The translations under genes were made by a program, and so were the position numbers. A model generated the notes under the pieces. The model was not told the DNA's origin and made no database searches. It saw nothing but the letters and a program-made list of their open reading frames with translations. From Herbiconiux daphne (GTDB lineage: Bacteria; Actinomycetota; Actinomycetes; Actinomycetales; Microbacteriaceae): a DNA stretch of 64,000 nt. Location of the stretch: contig NZ_JANLCJ010000009.1 of NCBI RefSeq assembly GCF_024979295.1, forward strand, positions 57,513-121,512, given 5' to 3'. Shown one piece after another: positions 51,715 to 59,095 of the stretch; within the stretch, counting starts at the first letter, position 1; each line of letters opens with the position of its first letter.

Positions 51715-52353
51715 ATGGTGACCGCAGCAGAGCTGTCGCACGACGACGCCTACGAGAAGCTCGCACACGCCGAGCCGCGTTTCGCGGAACTGGTCGCGCG
51801 ACTGGGAACCCCTGACCCATTCCTCTTCCCGGACGGCGGCCGAACCACCGGCAGCAACTTCGCCGGGATGGTCCTGCACATCCTTGCGCAGCAGATCGCC
51901 GTGCGTGTCGCACTGGTCCTGTACGACAGGCTGGTCGCAGTCATCGGCGGCACCCCGACGCCTGAAGCAGTGCTTCGACTAGACGTCGACCAGCTGAAGG
52001 CGATCGGCACCTCCCATTCGAAAGCGACCTACGTACGTGCGCTCGCCGAAGCCGTCAGCTCCGGAAACCTCGACATCAAGCGTTTGACGGACCTCGGGGA
52101 TGACGAGGCCGAGGCGGCTTTGACCCGCGTCAAGGGAATCGGGCCGTGGAGCGCGGAGATGTTCATGATTCATCAACTCCGACGAGGCGACATCTTGCCG
52201 GCGGGCGATCTCGGCATCCGTACTGCCGTGCGAGACGTGCTCTCGCTGCCTGCGGTGCCTTCGATCGACGACGTGCGTCGCCTGGGTGAAGCCTGGAGCC
52301 CGTATCGAACCTATGCGGCCGCACTCCTGTGGCGATCCCTCGCTAGTGGGTGA
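51715..52353 (+). CDS. DNA-3-methyladenine glycosylase 2-family protein (AlkA-like)
   Basis: A 212-residue helix-hairpin-helix DNA glycosylase. The HhH element ALTRVKGIGPWSAEMFMI (136-151) is followed by the catalytic Asp165 in LPAGDLGIRTAV, the AlkA/HhH-GPD pattern. It excises alkylated purines. It lacks the N-terminal beta domain of full AlkA, which is normal for many bacterial type-2 enzymes. ATG 51715 with GGAGAGG upstream is the preferred start. It lies 23 bp after the TDT gene and may share its operon. Confidence 0.88.
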   Translation: MVTAAELSHDDAYEKLAHAEPRFAELVARLGTPDPFLFPDGGRTTGSNFAGMVLHILAQQIAVRVALVLYDRLVAVIGGTPTPEAVLRLDVDQLKAIGTSHSKATYVRALAEAVSSGNLDIKRLTDLGDDEAEAALTRVKGIGPWSAEMFMIHQLRRGDILPAGDLGIRTAVRDVLSLPAVPSIDDVRRLGEAWSPYRTYAAALLWRSLASG

Positions 52354-52386
52354 TCGATAATCGCTTCACGATCGTCGTGAGTCGTG

Positions 52387-53316
52387 TCAGCCGACAGCGT
52401 CCTGGCTGATCTGCCACAGCCGATCGGCGTTGTCCTCGTCGAGCGCGTAGTTCGCCACCTTGGAGGAGAAGATCGTGAGGTCCTCGGGACGGTGATCGGT
52501 GACTTCCGCTTCCTGGTTGTCGTTGAAGTACCGTCCACTGATTCCTTCGAGGAGGGGAGAGGTCGCGAGGAGAACCGTGGTGGCAGCGCCCTGTTCCGCG
52601 GTCTTCTGCTGATCTTCCGGAGTGGCGAGCGTTCCACCGACATGGCGCTGGAGCGGGGTCGCGATCGCCCCCGGGTTGAGCGTGTTCACGGTGATGCCGT
52701 CGTCGGCCCACCGTCGGCGCGCTCCGACGCCGAAGAGGATCACGGCCGTCTTCGATTGGCCGTACGCCAGCCGTGGATCGTACGGACGGAAGTTGAAGCT
52801 GATGTCGTCGAACACCACCGGCGAGAACAGGTGCGCCGAAGAGCTGACCGAAACGACCCGCGCCCCGTTTGCAGAGGCCAGCGCGCCGTGCAACCCGGTC
52901 GCGAGCGCGAAATGACCCAAGTGATTGGTCGCGAACTGTGTCTCCCAGGTCTGGGCGAGTGATCGGTCCTGGATCGCCATGACACCGGCGTTGTTGATGA
53001 GGAGGTGGAGCGGCTCGTCCCACCTCTCGACGAATCGGCGAACCGAATCAGGATCGGTGAGCTCGAGCTCGCGCACATCGATCTTGTCGTTGCCGGTCTC
53101 GTCGGTGATGCTCCGGGCGACGTCTCGACCCGCGTCGGTGTTCCTCACCGCGATCGTGATCGTCGCACCACGGCGGGCGAGAGTCGTGGTGGTCGCCACC
53201 CCGATACCGGAGGCGCCACCCGTGACGATCGTTCGCCTGCCGGTCAGATCCACGCCGGCACTGACCTCGTCGGCGGTCGATCGGGCGTCGAAAGGGGTGA
53301 TGATTCGTGTCGTCAT
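52387..53316 (-). CDS. SDR-family NAD(P)-dependent oxidoreductase
   Basis: A 309-residue short-chain dehydrogenase resembling retinol-dehydrogenase/WW-domain-oxidoreductase-type SDRs. TGGASGIG (NAD(P) loop, near residue 33), NNAGVM, SVSSSAH and YGQSK (catalytic Tyr-x3-Lys) are all intact, and the substrate region has INFRPYDP-like features. It probably oxidises or reduces a lipophilic alcohol or ketone. It stands alone on the minus strand, convergent with the AlkA-like gene and divergent from the PhzF-like gene (160 bp, no clear dyad). Confidence 0.87.
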   Translation of the reverse strand: MTTRIITPFDARSTADEVSAGVDLTGRRTIVTGGASGIGVATTTTLARRGATITIAVRNTDAGRDVARSITDETGNDKIDVRELELTDPDSVRRFVERWDEPLHLLINNAGVMAIQDRSLAQTWETQFATNHLGHFALATGLHGALASANGARVVSVSSSAHLFSPVVFDDISFNFRPYDPRLAYGQSKTAVILFGVGARRRWADDGITVNTLNPGAIATPLQRHVGGTLATPEDQQKTAEQGAATTVLLATSPLLEGISGRYFNDNQEAEVTDHRPEDLTIFSSKVANYALDEDNADRLWQISQDAVG

Positions 53317-53475
53317 GTGCCTGTTCCTCTGGTCATGTCGTAGCAACAGCCATCCGATCAGCCGCGGCTCGCCGGCGAATCCCTGAAGCACCCCAGTTCC
53401 CAACGGCTGGAACTGCTGCCACTCGTTCCCCAGTGGCCCGCGAACTGCCGGCAGTCCTCGACATAGCGTCGACGG

Positions 53476-54255
53476 ATGGAGATTCTGACCTACCGCGCTT
53501 TCACCCCCGTTCCCGACGACCCGCAGGCCACCTCGGGCAACCCCGCCGGGGTCGTGCTCGACGCCGAAGAACTCGACCGGGCAGGCATGCTGCGCATCGC
53601 GGCCGACCTCGGCTTCAGCGAGACCGCCTTTCTGACGCAGATCACCCCTGATTCCGCGCGCATTCAGTACTTCACGCCTCGCGACGAGATCGCGTTCTGC
53701 GGTCACGCGACCATCGCCTCGGGGGTCGCACTCGCCCGCCGAGGGGCGGGTCCAGTCGTCACCCTCGCCACTCGAGCGGGTGACGTTCCCGTGGAGGTGA
53801 CCACGGATGCTGCGACGCTGACCGCCGTCGACTCCCTCGTCACACCACTCGGCGGCCTCGTTCTCGACGCCCTGCTGGCGGCCCTGCGGCTATCACCCGC
53901 CGACCTCGACCCGGCGCTGCCGCCCGCGTTCGTGCAGGGTGGAAACCCGCATCCGCTCGTCTTCGTCGGGGCCGGAGCGCTGGAGCGGCTCGACCCTGAT
54001 GACGGCGCGCTGCTGGCCGTGCAGAACCGCCACGGCTGGGACGGCACCGTCCCGGTCGTGCACCGCCTCGCGGCTGACCGCTTCGTATCACGCAATCCGT
54101 TCCCACGTGGGGGCATCCGCGAGGATCCCGCCACCGGCTCCGCCGCCGCGAGCCTCGGGTACTACCTGCGGGCAGGCTCCCACCTTCCGGTGCCGGCCCG
54201 GGTGCACGATCGACGAGTTTCCGTAGGAAAGCGAGTGGGTGCAGAAGGTGCCTAG
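53476..54255 (+). CDS. PhzF-family isomerase-like protein, altered C-terminus
   Basis: A 259-residue diaminopimelate-epimerase-fold protein. GNPAG (21-25), the catalytic Glu49 in GFSETAFLT, FCGHAT (74-79) and EDPATGSAAA are intact, as in PhzF isomerases. After the TGSAAASLGYYLR segment the usual MGRPS-containing closing strands are absent and the chain ends HDRRVSVGKRVGAEGA, so it is about 25 residues shorter than typical relatives. TAGCGT (53464-53469) ends 6 nt from the ATG (leaderless). No other phenazine genes occur nearby, so the substrate is unknown. Its stop overlaps the convergent CoA-binding gene (CTAG 54252-54255). Confidence 0.82.
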   Translation: MEILTYRAFTPVPDDPQATSGNPAGVVLDAEELDRAGMLRIAADLGFSETAFLTQITPDSARIQYFTPRDEIAFCGHATIASGVALARRGAGPVVTLATRAGDVPVEVTTDAATLTAVDSLVTPLGGLVLDALLAALRLSPADLDPALPPAFVQGGNPHPLVFVGAGALERLDPDDGALLAVQNRHGWDGTVPVVHRLAADRFVSRNPFPRGGIREDPATGSAAASLGYYLRAGSHLPVPARVHDRRVSVGKRVGAEGA

Positions 54256-54668
54256 CCCTGGCGGGCCGTCACCCCGAGGCGGAGGGTGGTGGCCCCGATG
54301 CAGGTGTCTTCGACGTAGGTCAGGCCCGACGCCTCTGCGGTGGCACGCGCCTCGGGTGAGCTGATGCCGAGTTGCAGCCACAACGCTCCGGCGCCGGCAT
54401 CCACGGCCTGCTGGGCCACGCCCGCGGCCTCGTCGGACGGCCGGAAGACATCCACGATGTCGATCGCGACGGGCACCTCGGCCAGCGACGGGTAGGCCTT
54501 GCGACCCAGCACCTCCGCGGCCTTCGGATGCACCGGGATGACGTCGAAGCCGGCATCGATCATGACCTGCCCGATCTTGTTCGAGGTCTTCTCCGGGTCG
54601 GTCGACAGGCCCACGATGGCGATCGTTCTGGCCGACTCGAGCAGGGACTTCAGAGCTTCATCGTTCAT
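54252..54668 (-). CDS. CoA-binding-domain protein
   Basis: A 138-residue Rossmann-like CoA_binding_2 protein. TIAIVGLSTDPEKTSNKIGQVMIDAGFDVIPVHPKAAEVLGRKAYPSL is the signature opening, followed by DIVDVFRPSDEAAGVAQQAVDAGAGALWLQLGI and DTCIGATTLRLG. Such proteins bind CoA or a nucleotide. Their cellular role is unclear. It ends in the CTAG shared with the PhzF-like gene. Confidence 0.88.
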   Translation of the reverse strand: MNDEALKSLLESARTIAIVGLSTDPEKTSNKIGQVMIDAGFDVIPVHPKAAEVLGRKAYPSLAEVPVAIDIVDVFRPSDEAAGVAQQAVDAGAGALWLQLGISSPEARATAEASGLTYVEDTCIGATTLRLGVTARQG

Positions 54669-54727
54669 GCTGAGCCCAACGCCCGTGACGCCGAATCGAT
54701 TCCCCGTGTCGGCATGGTCGCCGGCGC

Positions 54728-54928
54728 TCAGCTGTCGAGCAGCCGCCTCAGCATCCAGTAGCGCCGCTCGAACTCCGCCGTCGCCGTCTCCGGATCGCTG
54801 TGCATCTCGTCGAGCACGTTCTGCAACCGGCGCAGGTTGCCGGTCGGGAACTCATCGATCCTGATCTCACTGATCGGCGTGCTGATCGCCAGCGCGGCGA
54901 CGTCGTCGGTCCAGAATTCTGCGCTCAT
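54728..54928 (-). CDS. Small hypothetical protein (66 aa)
   Basis: A 66-residue acidic protein (SAEFWTDDVAALAISTPISEIRIDEFP ... FERRYWMLRRLLDS) with predicted helices and no recognised domain. Coding is supported by GAGGGG 6-7 nt before the ATG, normal codon bias and the close spacing (59 bp) to the co-directional CoA-binding gene. It might be co-transcribed with that gene. Function unknown. Confidence 0.6.
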   Translation of the reverse strand: MSAEFWTDDVAALAISTPISEIRIDEFPTGNLRRLQNVLDEMHSDPETATAEFERRYWMLRRLLDS

Positions 54929-55151
54929 CGGTGCCCCCTCGCACGTCTGACAAACCCCTGTTCGCATGGCAATGAGAACTTGCTAGCCCAAACAGTACGC
55001 CTTTCACGCGCGCCGACAAGCGGAATGGCGACGGACACGCCACCGATTCGGTACCGACGTGGTACCGACTGGAGGCGAGCATGCCAATCCGTCCCGCCCT
55101 CGACTCCGAACAACCCCTGAATCGCGTCAGCGAGATCAGGAGAGCCGAGCC

Positions 55152-56849
55152 ATGGCAACCACCACGACCGCGTCACCGTCGCAGAACGACGCGACCCGAC
55201 GCGCCCGAGCACCCCGCAAACGATTCTGGGTGTTCGCGGCCATCGCCGGGGTGGTCAGCGCCGCCGCCCTGCTGGCGGTCGCCGAAGTCATCGCCCTCGT
55301 CATCGCCCGTGACGGCAGCCCGGTGCTCGCCGTCGGCTCGTTCGTGGTCGACATCGTGCCGCGCTGGGCGAAGGAGTTCGCCATCGCCACCTTCGGCGAG
55401 AACGACAAGCTCTTCCTGCTCGCCTCGATCGGGCTCGCGGTCGTCGTCGCCGCCGCGGTCGCCGGGGTGCTGCAATACCTGCGGCCCCCGATCGGCGCGG
55501 TCGTGCTCGCCCTGGCGGGCGCACTCTCGGTGGCGGCCATCGTCACGCGCACCGGTGCCACCGCGCTCGCCTCGGTGCCTACCATCGTCGGCACCCTGGT
55601 CGGAGTCGTGCTGCTGCACCTGATGGTGCGTCGCCTCCGACGCTGGCACGCTGCCGCCTCTGCCGTCGCTGCCGATCCCGCGACCACACCGGCGACGGAT
55701 GCCGCGACCACCTTCCCCGGGCCGGCCGTCGCCGTGTCCGCATCCGCCGTGTCCACCGCCGCCGTGCGGCCGGGCGCCGTCGACCGGCGCGCGTTCATCG
55801 TGATGACGGTCGTCGCCGCGGCGGCGTCGGCCGTGGTCGGCACCGGGTCGCGCGTGCTGGCGGCCGCCACGTCGTCGCTCCGCGGCATCCGTGACGCTCT
55901 GAAGATTCCGGCACCGGCGTCGACCGTGACCGTTCCGGCGGGAGCCGAGCTCGACATCCCGGGCCTGTCGTCGTTGTTCACCTCGAACGCCGACTTCTAC
56001 CGCGTCGACACGGCGCTGACCGTGCCCGAGATCGATCCGGCCACGTGGAGCCTCACGATCGGCGGCATGGTCGACAAAGAGGTCACGCTGAGCTTTCAGG
56101 ATCTGCTCGACCTGGGCGTCGACGAATACGCCATCACCCTGACCTGCGTCTCGAACGAGGTCGGAGGCTACCTGCTCGGCAACGCCCGCTGGGTGGGCGT
56201 GCCCATCCGCACGGTGCTCGCGCTGGCCGCCCCGGCATCCGGAGCCGACATGCTGCTGTCGAAGAGCATCGACGGCTTCACCGCCAGCACCCCGCTCTCG
56301 GCCGTCACCGACGACGGCATCGACGCCATCTTCGCGGTCGCGATGAACGGCGAGCCGCTGCCGTTCGAGCACGGTTTCCCCGTGCGCATGATCGTGCCGG
56401 GACTCTACGGCTACGTGTCGGCCACCAAATGGGTGACCGAACTGAAGGTCACGACCTTCGCGGCCGACCAGGCCTACTGGACCCCGCGCGGCTACGCGGC
56501 CGAGGCGCCGATCAAACTCTCGTCGCGCATCGACACGCCCCGCATCGACAAGCCCGCCACGGCGGGTGCGGTGAAGGTGGCGGGGGTCGCCTGGGCCCAG
56601 ACCGTCGGAATCGACAAGGTCGAGGTCAACTTCGACGACCAGGGGTGGCAGCCCGCCACCCTTGCGACAGCCATCAACGACGACACCTGGGTGCAATGGT
56701 TCGTCGATTGGCAAGCCACTCCGGGCAGCCACTACATAGCTGTGCGTGCAACCGACAAGGCGGGAAAGCTGCAGACCGACGAACGCGCCCCGATCGCGCC
56801 CGACGGATCCAGCGGCTGGCAGCGCATGCTGATCACGGTGAAGCAGTGA
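55152..56849 (+). CDS. Membrane-bound molybdopterin-dependent oxidoreductase (sulfite oxidase-like fold)
   Basis: A 565-residue protein. Four hydrophobic helices occupy about residues 28-170 and a fifth near 215-240 follows a Pro/Ala-rich linker, placing the catalytic domain outside. That domain (from about 285) begins DFYRVDTALTVPEIDPATWSLTIGG and has the Mo-coordinating Cys332 in LTCVSNEVGG, then LFEHGFPVRMIVPGLYGYVSATKWV and a C-terminal Ig-like dimerisation part (WAQTVGIDKVEVNFDDQGW). It is a sulfite-oxidase-family enzyme of unknown substrate. AGGAG lies 9 nt before the ATG. A hairpin (56876-56911) ends the unit. Confidence 0.87.
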   Translation: MATTTTASPSQNDATRRARAPRKRFWVFAAIAGVVSAAALLAVAEVIALVIARDGSPVLAVGSFVVDIVPRWAKEFAIATFGENDKLFLLASIGLAVVVAAAVAGVLQYLRPPIGAVVLALAGALSVAAIVTRTGATALASVPTIVGTLVGVVLLHLMVRRLRRWHAAASAVAADPATTPATDAATTFPGPAVAVSASAVSTAAVRPGAVDRRAFIVMTVVAAAASAVVGTGSRVLAAATSSLRGIRDALKIPAPASTVTVPAGAELDIPGLSSLFTSNADFYRVDTALTVPEIDPATWSLTIGGMVDKEVTLSFQDLLDLGVDEYAITLTCVSNEVGGYLLGNARWVGVPIRTVLALAAPASGADMLLSKSIDGFTASTPLSAVTDDGIDAIFAVAMNGEPLPFEHGFPVRMIVPGLYGYVSATKWVTELKVTTFAADQAYWTPRGYAAEAPIKLSSRIDTPRIDKPATAGAVKVAGVAWAQTVGIDKVEVNFDDQGWQPATLATAINDDTWVQWFVDWQATPGSHYIAVRATDKAGKLQTDERAPIAPDGSSGWQRMLITVKQ

Positions 56850-56875
56850 GGGGACTGCGCTGCCCGGAGTGAACC

Positions 56876-56911
56876 GCCCCGCGCCGACGCCACCGTGCGC
56901 CGGCGCGGGGC
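56876..56911 (+). terminator. Terminator after the molybdopterin oxidoreductase
   Basis: GCCCCGCGCCG (56876-56886) pairs perfectly with 56901-56911 over a 14-nt loop, 27 bp after the stop. Confidence 0.65.
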
Positions 56912-56942
56912 TGGCGCGGAGAGCGTTTCGGTGCCACAGTAA

Positions 56943-56965
56943 CTGAGTAATGATCACTTACTCAG
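56943..56965. promoter_or_regulatory. Dyad operator before the cell-wall-binding gene
   Basis: CTGAGTAA (56943-56950), 7-bp spacer containing TGATCA, TTACTCAG (56958-56965): a perfect 8-bp inverted repeat, AT-rich against background, 15 bp upstream of the ATG at 56980. TetR- or similar repressor-like. No regulator gene is adjacent. Confidence 0.6.
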
Positions 56966-56979
56966 AAAGAGGCAGCATC

Positions 56980-58287
56980 ATGCGACCATCTCCACTCGTC
57001 CGTTCTCCTCGCCTCCGCGGCCGCATCCTGGCGGCTGTCGCCGCATCGGCGGTGGCCGGGGCGGTCATCCTCGCACCCAGCGCCGCGCAGGCGGCGAGCA
57101 CGGCGGTCGACGACGACTACACGCTCGCGGCCGATGCGGTCTTCACCGTGCCGGCCGGCCTCGGGGTGCTCGCCAACGACATCGGTCTCGACGTGTCCGC
57201 GCTCGTTCAGGTGAAGGCCGCCCCGGCGCACGGCACCGTGGGCAGCATCGGGGCCGGAGGCGTCTTCACGTACACCCCTCAGGCGGGCTTCGTCGGGGCC
57301 GACGTCTTCACCTACTGCATCGCGTTGCCGGTGATCGGCTGCGTCAGTGCCGACGCCTCCGTGCACCTGCACCTCGCGGGCACCGTCGAGCGCATCGGAG
57401 GAGCCGACCGCTACGCCGTCTCGGCCGGAGTCTCCGCGGCGAAGTTCGAGCCCGGTGTCGGCACGGCCTACATCGCGTCGGGCGAGGTGTTCCCCGACGC
57501 GCTGTCGGCATCGGCGGCGGCCGGCGCGATCGGCGGCCCGGTGCTGCTGGTCACGAAGGGTGCGATCCCGGATGTCGTGGGCGTCGAGCTCACCCGGCTG
57601 AAGCCGAAGACCATCGTGGTGCTGGGTGGCTCCAACACCATTGACGCCACGGTCGAGACCGCCCTGCACAGCTACGCGCCGACGGTCACCCGCGTCGGCG
57701 GCGCCGATCGCTACGCGGTGTCGGCCGGCATCTCAGCGATGTCCTTCGCCCCCGAGCGCGCGGTCGCCTACGTCGCGTCGGGAGAGGTCTTCCCCGATGC
57801 TCTCTCCGGCTCCGCCGCCGCGGGGCTCAAGGGCGGGCCCGTGCTGCTCGTGACCAAGAACAGCATCCCGGCCGCCGTGGCGACCGAGCTCACGCGGCTC
57901 GACCCCGACCGCATCGTCGTGCTCGGCGGAACGAACACCGTCTCCGACGCCGTGCAGACGGCCCTCGGGATGTCGGCTCCCACCACCCGGGTCGCCGGTG
58001 CCGACCGCTTCGTGGTCTCGTCCAACGTCTCGGCCGACGCGTTCCTGGCCGGCGACACGCACACGGTCTACGTGGCCTCGGGCGAGGTGTTCCCCGACGC
58101 GCTCTCCGGGTCGGCCGCCGCCATCAAGAACCACGCGCCCGTGCTGCTCGTCACGAAGAACGCGATCCCCGCGTCGGTCGCGACCGAGCTCGATCGGCTC
58201 CACGTGACCCGCATCGTCGTGCTGGGCGGCCCGAACACCGTCTCGGAGGCGACGGTGACGGCGCTGCAAGCGCACCTGGCGCACTAG
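56980..58287 (+). CDS. Secreted cell-wall-binding repeat (CWB2) protein
   Basis: A 435-residue exported protein. The signal peptide (RGRILAAVAASAVAGAVILAPSAAQA) is cleaved near residue 36. A cadherin/Ig-like domain (DDDYTLAADAVFTVPAGLGVLANDIG ... FTYTPQAGFVGADVFTY) is followed from about 136 by three CWB2 repeats (VERIGGADRYAVSAG, YIASGEVFPDALSAS, IVVLGGSNT), which bind wall polymers. The GEVFPDAL units recur at 57475, 57775 and 58075, an exact 300-bp period. ATG 56980 with AGAGG is preferred to the ATG at 56950, which lies inside the dyad. It may be a surface adhesin or wall-remodelling factor. Confidence 0.87.
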   Translation: MRPSPLVRSPRLRGRILAAVAASAVAGAVILAPSAAQAASTAVDDDYTLAADAVFTVPAGLGVLANDIGLDVSALVQVKAAPAHGTVGSIGAGGVFTYTPQAGFVGADVFTYCIALPVIGCVSADASVHLHLAGTVERIGGADRYAVSAGVSAAKFEPGVGTAYIASGEVFPDALSASAAAGAIGGPVLLVTKGAIPDVVGVELTRLKPKTIVVLGGSNTIDATVETALHSYAPTVTRVGGADRYAVSAGISAMSFAPERAVAYVASGEVFPDALSGSAAAGLKGGPVLLVTKNSIPAAVATELTRLDPDRIVVLGGTNTVSDAVQTALGMSAPTTRVAGADRFVVSSNVSADAFLAGDTHTVYVASGEVFPDALSGSAAAIKNHAPVLLVTKNAIPASVATELDRLHVTRIVVLGGPNTVSEATVTALQAHLAH

Positions 58288-58304
58288 CGACCGGCACCAC
58301 CGAG

Positions 58305-58334
58305 CCCCCGCGGCATGCGTTGCCGCCGCGGGGG
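58305..58334 (+). terminator. Terminator after the CWB2 gene
   Basis: CCCCCGCGGC (58305-58314) pairs perfectly with GCCGCGGGGG (58325-58334), 10-nt loop, 18 bp beyond the stop. Confidence 0.75.
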
Positions 58335-58353
58335 TTCCGCTATATGGTGAGAC

Positions 58354-59064
58354 ATGCTCACTACTCCGCTCGGAACGGCGCTCGACCTCACCCCGTTGAC
58401 CCAGCGCATCAGGGCCTCTGAACTGCGGCGGTTCCGCCGCCAGGTCGAGCCCGAACGACGCCGCACGATCTGGCCGAAGGTCGCGGGCGCGTTCGGAACC
58501 GCTGCCGTGATCGTGTTCCTCTCGGTCTACCTCGCCGAAGACGAGCTCGAGCTGGTGCCGTGGTACCTCCTCGGGGTCACCGCTCTGTTCGTGCTTTCGT
58601 GGACGCTGCTGCTGCGCGCGACCACGCGCGAGTGGCGCAGCAGGTTGCGGCTCGAGAGGTTCGCCTCGGCCAACCTGCTGACGATCGACCGCGATGTCGC
58701 GAGTGCGGAGCCGGATTGGCAGCTCGACCCCGGGGAGGGCGCGTCGACGCTCACGCTGAGGGTGCGCGGCGGTGCGGCCGGTGCCGGCTGGGCGGTCGCG
58801 ACCCATTCCCGCGTCGATCCGGCTCCGGATGACGGAACCCGCGTCACCGGGTCGCTGCGCCTGTGCGTCGATCGTGCCGCCCGGCACCCCGATGCGCTGA
58901 GCACGCCGCCCGTGGAGGGCGCCGCGGTGGTGGATGGCGCAGCCATCCGTTACCGCATCACCGAGCAACGGGCTCTCGTCGTCTTCGACACGATGCTGCC
59001 TCTCGATCGTCCGTCGACCTGGAAGACGCTCACCTCGATCCGGGACCAGTTCGCCCCGGGTTGA
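58354..59064 (+). CDS. Hypothetical two-TM membrane protein
   Basis: A 236-residue protein of unknown function. A charged N-terminus (RIRASELRRFRRQVEPERRRTIW) precedes two transmembrane helices (about 48-62 and 70-87: VIVFLSVYLAEDELELVPWYLLGVTALFVLSWTLLL), after which a soluble domain (ATTREWRSRLRLERFASANLL ... SIRDQFAPG) probably lies in the cytoplasm. A TATATG box ends 7 nt before the ATG, so the message may be leaderless. No recognisable catalytic motif. Next gene starts 32 bp downstream, suggesting joint transcription. Confidence 0.72.
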   Translation: MLTTPLGTALDLTPLTQRIRASELRRFRRQVEPERRRTIWPKVAGAFGTAAVIVFLSVYLAEDELELVPWYLLGVTALFVLSWTLLLRATTREWRSRLRLERFASANLLTIDRDVASAEPDWQLDPGEGASTLTLRVRGGAAGAGWAVATHSRVDPAPDDGTRVTGSLRLCVDRAARHPDALSTPPVEGAAVVDGAAIRYRITEQRALVVFDTMLPLDRPSTWKTLTSIRDQFAPG

Positions 59065-59095
59065 GATCGCGCCACAAATACCTGAGTATTGCTCA

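Noticed and set aside
53476..53720. Phenazine biosynthesis locus
   Set aside because: Only a PhzF-type fold is present. Other phz genes are absent and PhzF relatives have many unrelated roles.
53476..54255. Frameshift pseudogene in the PhzF-like gene
   Set aside because: Neither other frame after 54190 restores the usual closing segment, so there is no positive evidence for a single indel.
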